A DNA stretch of 7,108 nt, taken from the NCBI GenBank assembly GCA_023301245.1, contig JALZUV010000215.1, positions 1 through 7,108 of the forward strand, written 5' to 3'. Below, in pieces: positions 6,501-7,108 of the stretch (positions are counted from its first letter, which is position 1; each line of letters begins with the position of its first letter). The DNA comes from Rickettsiales bacterium. GTDB taxonomy: Bacteria; Pseudomonadota; Alphaproteobacteria; Rickettsiales; JALZUV01. A model generated the notes under the pieces. It did not search any database. It was not told where the DNA came from and saw only the letters and a list, made by a program, of their open reading frames with translations. A program made the translations under genes and the position numbers.

Positions 6501-7108
6501 GAGGCGATGGAAACCAGAACCGCGAGCAATCTCCGGCAGACAGCGACGACGATACGAAATACATCTTGGTCCTGAAGGAGGATATTACTGGTTTTGTGAT
6601 GTTGGAGCCTGCATCTGCTGCCAACGCTGAGAATGCAGCGGCGGGATTGCAACGTTGGTGCACCACACTAGGTGTCCCGTCCGTTCTGGTGAGTGACACA
6701 GCCACGCATTTTAAGAACCACCTTCTAGCGAAACTCACGACTCTTCTGGGAGTGGATCACCGTTTTGCTGTTGCCAATTCGCCCTGGAGCAACGGTACTG
6801 TCGAGAACGTAATGAAGGAAGTCCTGCGCGTGTTGAAGGCCTTATTGGTTGAATATCGCAGCGCGGTCACCGATTGGGAGCACTTTGTGCCCATGGTGCA
6901 GTGGGCGTTGAACTCCTCGTACCGCGCCCGTTTGGGGGGATCCCCGTACAAGGCCTGGTTTGGGCGTGAGCCAACCACCCTGCTGGCGTCTCTTGTCCGT
7001 GACCAACACGAGGTTGTCGGTGTTGTCCCGCTAACCGATGCCAGCGTACGAGCCATGGTGGAAAACCTCGCGATTGCTGTCGATGCCATGCATAAACGCG
7101 TGACGCAC
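1856..7108 (+). CDS. Gag-Pol polyprotein, single continuous ORF, 3'-truncated by window
   Basis: 1751 codons without a stop or frameshift. The ATG at 1856 is the first in frame after TAA at 1799-1801 and has A at -3. Order by residue: basic low-complexity N-terminus 1-140; Gag core about 160-350; RGG box 353-363; CCHC knuckle 408-421; protease DTGS 629-632; RT with catalytic D982 and YVDD 1044-1047; RNase H D1210, E1262, D1286, D1337; integrase zinc site H1444/H1450/C1480/C1483; DDE core D1512, D1614, E1650. The product would be cut by its own protease into particle and replication proteins acting in cytoplasmic particles and then the nucleus. Gag and Pol are fused in one frame, as in Tf1-like elements, so no recoding site sets their ratio. 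Two unusual hydrophilic insertions are present (residues about 891-941 and 1522-1566). The missing end should be an SH3-like region and chromodomain like those at 1-528. All checked catalytic residues are intact, so the copy may be functional. Confidence 0.93.
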   Translation, partial: MPGSPRRDSDRGGIEGRGTRSRSLESQPRSRHPAAGTLATGRVEPPRTGGVGAIAAEDMEAGRAGPGVEVSDRWQASASAHGEHDDRWAHRWLEDRADQGRRGVAHTENVQTPTEASREASNSRNQPDTAELLRQALLGIVPKPKAPRLTASTPAACGEFIRQWGEYKQNETPVRGDNTMRNCMAENTLATVCYLGDFPTTRVQAISDADLLECLRSVVQPYSSISAVAMYSRLQVAAATVPPPSNANDVHRHVLATWEATRNAVTEANCWSLFKDTSHMWGTWKSAAGKSFSKVFVEALRPRQFRESVRNELIIDDTAMEDPQALSRRIMHLAAKWPEIQRVVDAAMDDAYGRGRGGRGRAGEDGREHREHYERLGAPGPSGPARDQRGRLDNYRGRPDDLYSSKECSHCGHTGHLEPQCWTKYPQLRPVRTSARPSDSFGDQFPARVGVQSAPTTPSRVDGRDRAPARGAGGSPGWSASAGNSPAGFRGGRPGWSAEDGRPAGGSSPGRQQPPSGDARRNPREDRGTPARRASAGLGSRRVARLEPDQPESGLSVEHGDPAFLLPVEEQDLDVETVPEDNPGRGAVSRVLSAMDATATRSDGMHGTVRLSPTGVGDGNEIEGRVLLDTGSQINVISRGMFTKLQANYPLNTLIKYRSFSVVLADQAVAHAVGTTEPLNVTVTSGIAGPVQLSSIEFTVLEGEDDLLLLGHPTMVAKLGINVERMLTNLPATVAEGEIRCAVASLAAARGVAIDPDPSEALLTDRAPSLLSAPDEELQERVRLLKKGVDKAAQAGMSSEALGDLAQAVLVEFAGSFRAGLRMEDPPADVPAMKVQLLPGARPVQARARRAAPDKARFIKNFVPTLVAAGMVVAALGSLYTSPAMAVVKPSSVKVTVKVKAPADRPAARERGSATPTEIPRAWDPVPLDSASESTGKGPVKHRMVIDYSVVNSHTEPDPYPVPLLHEQGLVLAGYPYYMSLDIYKGFWQIPLHEDSQEIFTFITPEGLWKPLRMPQGCCNATAHFVGVMDHVLGPLIGDVCVVYVDDIVIFATSELELVQRARMVLERLQRYGLYASAEKSVFFTTEVNWCGKLYSAAGVRHDPARIEGLLSLRRPETGGELQHFLAAVNWMHTHLPELARVNAPLRDLMETLLRNVSRRTKRAATAKKITSAEWTPDCDQSWTQVKHLLGECVTLAQPCKGCTVMVFTDASDLHWGAMVTQVPDEDLRSGMQPSEMRHAPLAFVSGSFTNSKLRWATLDKEAFAIVETFRRLEWLLWSGPVICTDHRNLIYIFHPHTAVSKLSKATSQRLLNWATYLGIFKYSIRHIAGTDNLWGDLLSRWISPPTSTRSLAVRAPLPEVPTLEGELGRNANSLPSVDAIRGVQMQYATLKGEDGEFPSSFELANGDQVSRAGDGVYAMTSTGALWIPEEAKELQLRLLVCGHCGEAGHRGKEATMDRLRPACYWTQMEKDVGAFVNDCLNCVDSRGGGKIPRPFGETTHGTEVNACLHFDYLYIGTGIEKVQPLAKGRANERCGVDDRPNDGEHGMRGDGNQNREQSPADSDDDTKYILVLKEDITGFVMLEPASAANAENAAAGLQRWCTTLGVPSVLVSDTATHFKNHLLAKLTTLLGVDHRFAVANSPWSNGTVENVMKEVLRVLKALLVEYRSAVTDWEHFVPMVQWALNSSYRARLGGSPYKAWFGREPTTLLASLVRDQHEVVGVVPLTDASVRAMVENLAIAVDAMHKRVTH
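3722..4050 (+). other. Retropepsin-type aspartic protease domain
   Basis: GRVLLDTGSQINVIS, with the catalytic DTGS at 3740-3751, is the classic active-site loop of a retroviral-type protease. About 75 residues later DLLLLGHPTM (3971-4000) gives the second conserved hydrophobic-Gly motif that packs behind the active site. The enzyme acts as a homodimer and processes the polyprotein. Domain edges are estimated from the motifs. Confidence 0.87.
4352..5200 (+). other. Reverse transcriptase domain with an extra segment in the fingers
   Basis: The conserved blocks appear in order: AMAVVKP (4505-4525), RMVIDYSVVN (4682-4711), MSLDIYKGFWQIPLH with catalytic Asp at 4799, FITPEGLWKPLRMPQG ending at 4906, and VVYVDDIVIFA with YVDD at 4985-4996. 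Between the first two blocks gypsy RTs normally have only about five residues; here there are about 51 (4526-4678). The usual Arg of the DYRxxN or DLRxxN motif is Ser. Polymerase residues are present, so activity is plausible if the extra loop is tolerated. Confidence 0.9.
5453..5890 (+). other. RNase H domain
   Basis: VMVFTDASDLHWGAMVTQ carries the first acidic residue (5483). RWATLDKEAFAIVE gives Glu at 5639, ICTDHRNLIYIF gives Asp at 5711, and HIAGTDNLWGDLLSRW gives the last Asp at 5864. All four metal ligands are intact. The domain degrades RNA in the RNA-DNA hybrid and produces the plus-strand primer. Segment SGSFTNSKLRW is typical of oomycete-like gypsy elements (recall, not a search). 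Confidence 0.88.
6152..7108 (+). other. Integrase: HHCC zinc domain and DDE core with an insertion, C-terminus cut by window
   Basis: GHCGEAGH supplies His at 6185 and 6203, and CLNC supplies Cys at 6293 and 6302 (HX5H, X29, CX2C). The catalytic core has Asp at 6389 (LHFDYLYIG), Asp at 6695 (SDTATHFKN) and Glu at 6803 (SNGTVEN), with exactly 35 residues between the last two, the canonical D35E spacing. The first two Asp are 101 residues apart against roughly 55-60 usual, because of about 45 extra residues at 6419-6553. The sequence ends at AMHKRVTH, just before the SH3-like region expected next. Confidence 0.9.

Larger units (their letters stand above)
1..7108 (+). mobile_element. Ty3/gypsy (Metaviridae) LTR retrotransposon, two head-to-tail copies, each incomplete in the window
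   Basis: The whole window is explained by one kind of element. The left part carries the C-terminus of Pol and 3' non-coding sequence; the right part, starting at the shared candidate LTR, carries the leader and Gag-Pol up to just past the integrase core. Domain order Gag-protease-RT-RNase H-integrase-chromodomain defines Ty3/gypsy rather than Ty1/copia, where integrase precedes RT. Both parts are on the plus strand. There is no target-site duplication or unrelated sequence between them, which argues against two independent insertions. The parts do not overlap in content, so their sequence identity cannot be measured here. Motif style suggests an oomycete host (inference). Confidence 0.85.

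Noticed and set aside
5978..6652. Minus-strand open frame of about 224 codons opposite integrase
   Set aside because: It runs across the integrase zinc and catalytic motifs on the plus strand and shows no domain of its own.
1..7108. CRISPR array, toxin-antitoxin, phage or other prokaryotic system
   Set aside because: No spaced direct repeats, no ribosome-binding-site-led gene chain, and all coding sequence is accounted for by a eukaryotic retrotransposon.

Overview
This window is filled by Ty3/gypsy-type (Metaviridae) LTR-retrotransposon sequence. It holds the 3' end of one copy followed directly by the leader and almost all of the coding region of a second copy in the same orientation. The host is a eukaryote. 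The style of the RNase H and integrase motifs (an SGSFTNSKLRW/TLDKEAFAIVE block, an HFDYLYIG integrase start, an SDTATHFKN block, a C-terminal chromodomain) resembles gypsy elements that I know from oomycetes such as Phytophthora. That host assignment is recall-based inference, not a search result. No cellular gene, tRNA, rRNA, CRISPR array or bacterial-type system was seen on either strand.

Layout. Bases 1-528 encode the last 175 residues of a Pol polyprotein: the SH3-like GPY/F region of integrase, then a chromodomain, then a short basic/proline-rich tail. Bases 529-1312 are a T/G-rich non-coding stretch that fits a 3' untranslated region. Bases 1313-1425 are the best LTR candidate, very short, with 6-bp perfect inverted ends TGTAAC/GTTACA. 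Bases 1426-1855 are a repeat-rich 5' leader with only one ATG, which opens a 7-codon upstream ORF. From 1856 to the window end (1751 codons, no stop, no frameshift) runs one continuous Gag-Pol ORF: Gag with RGG box and CCHC knuckle, aspartic protease, reverse transcriptase, RNase H, integrase zinc-binding domain and DDE core.

The ORF breaks off at the window end just after the integrase core, only an estimated 15-25 residues short of where the fragment at base 1 resumes. The two ends are also in matching codon phase. The simplest reading is a head-to-tail tandem of one family sharing a single LTR, with a repeat unit slightly over 7.1 kb. A circular form, or an assembly in which two copies were joined, would look the same.

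How the parts would work together: the LTR drives a genomic RNA translated as one polyprotein. Gag packages the RNA, protease cuts the polyprotein, RT/RNase H makes cDNA, and integrase inserts it, with the chromodomain probably steering insertion towards modified chromatin. All catalytic residues I checked are present, so this copy looks recently active. The unusual points are two long hydrophilic insertions inside normally compact enzyme cores (RT residues about 891-941, integrase residues about 1522-1566), the minimal LTR, the absence of a conventional primer binding site or polypurine tract at the predicted positions, and the ATG-depleted, repeat-built leader.
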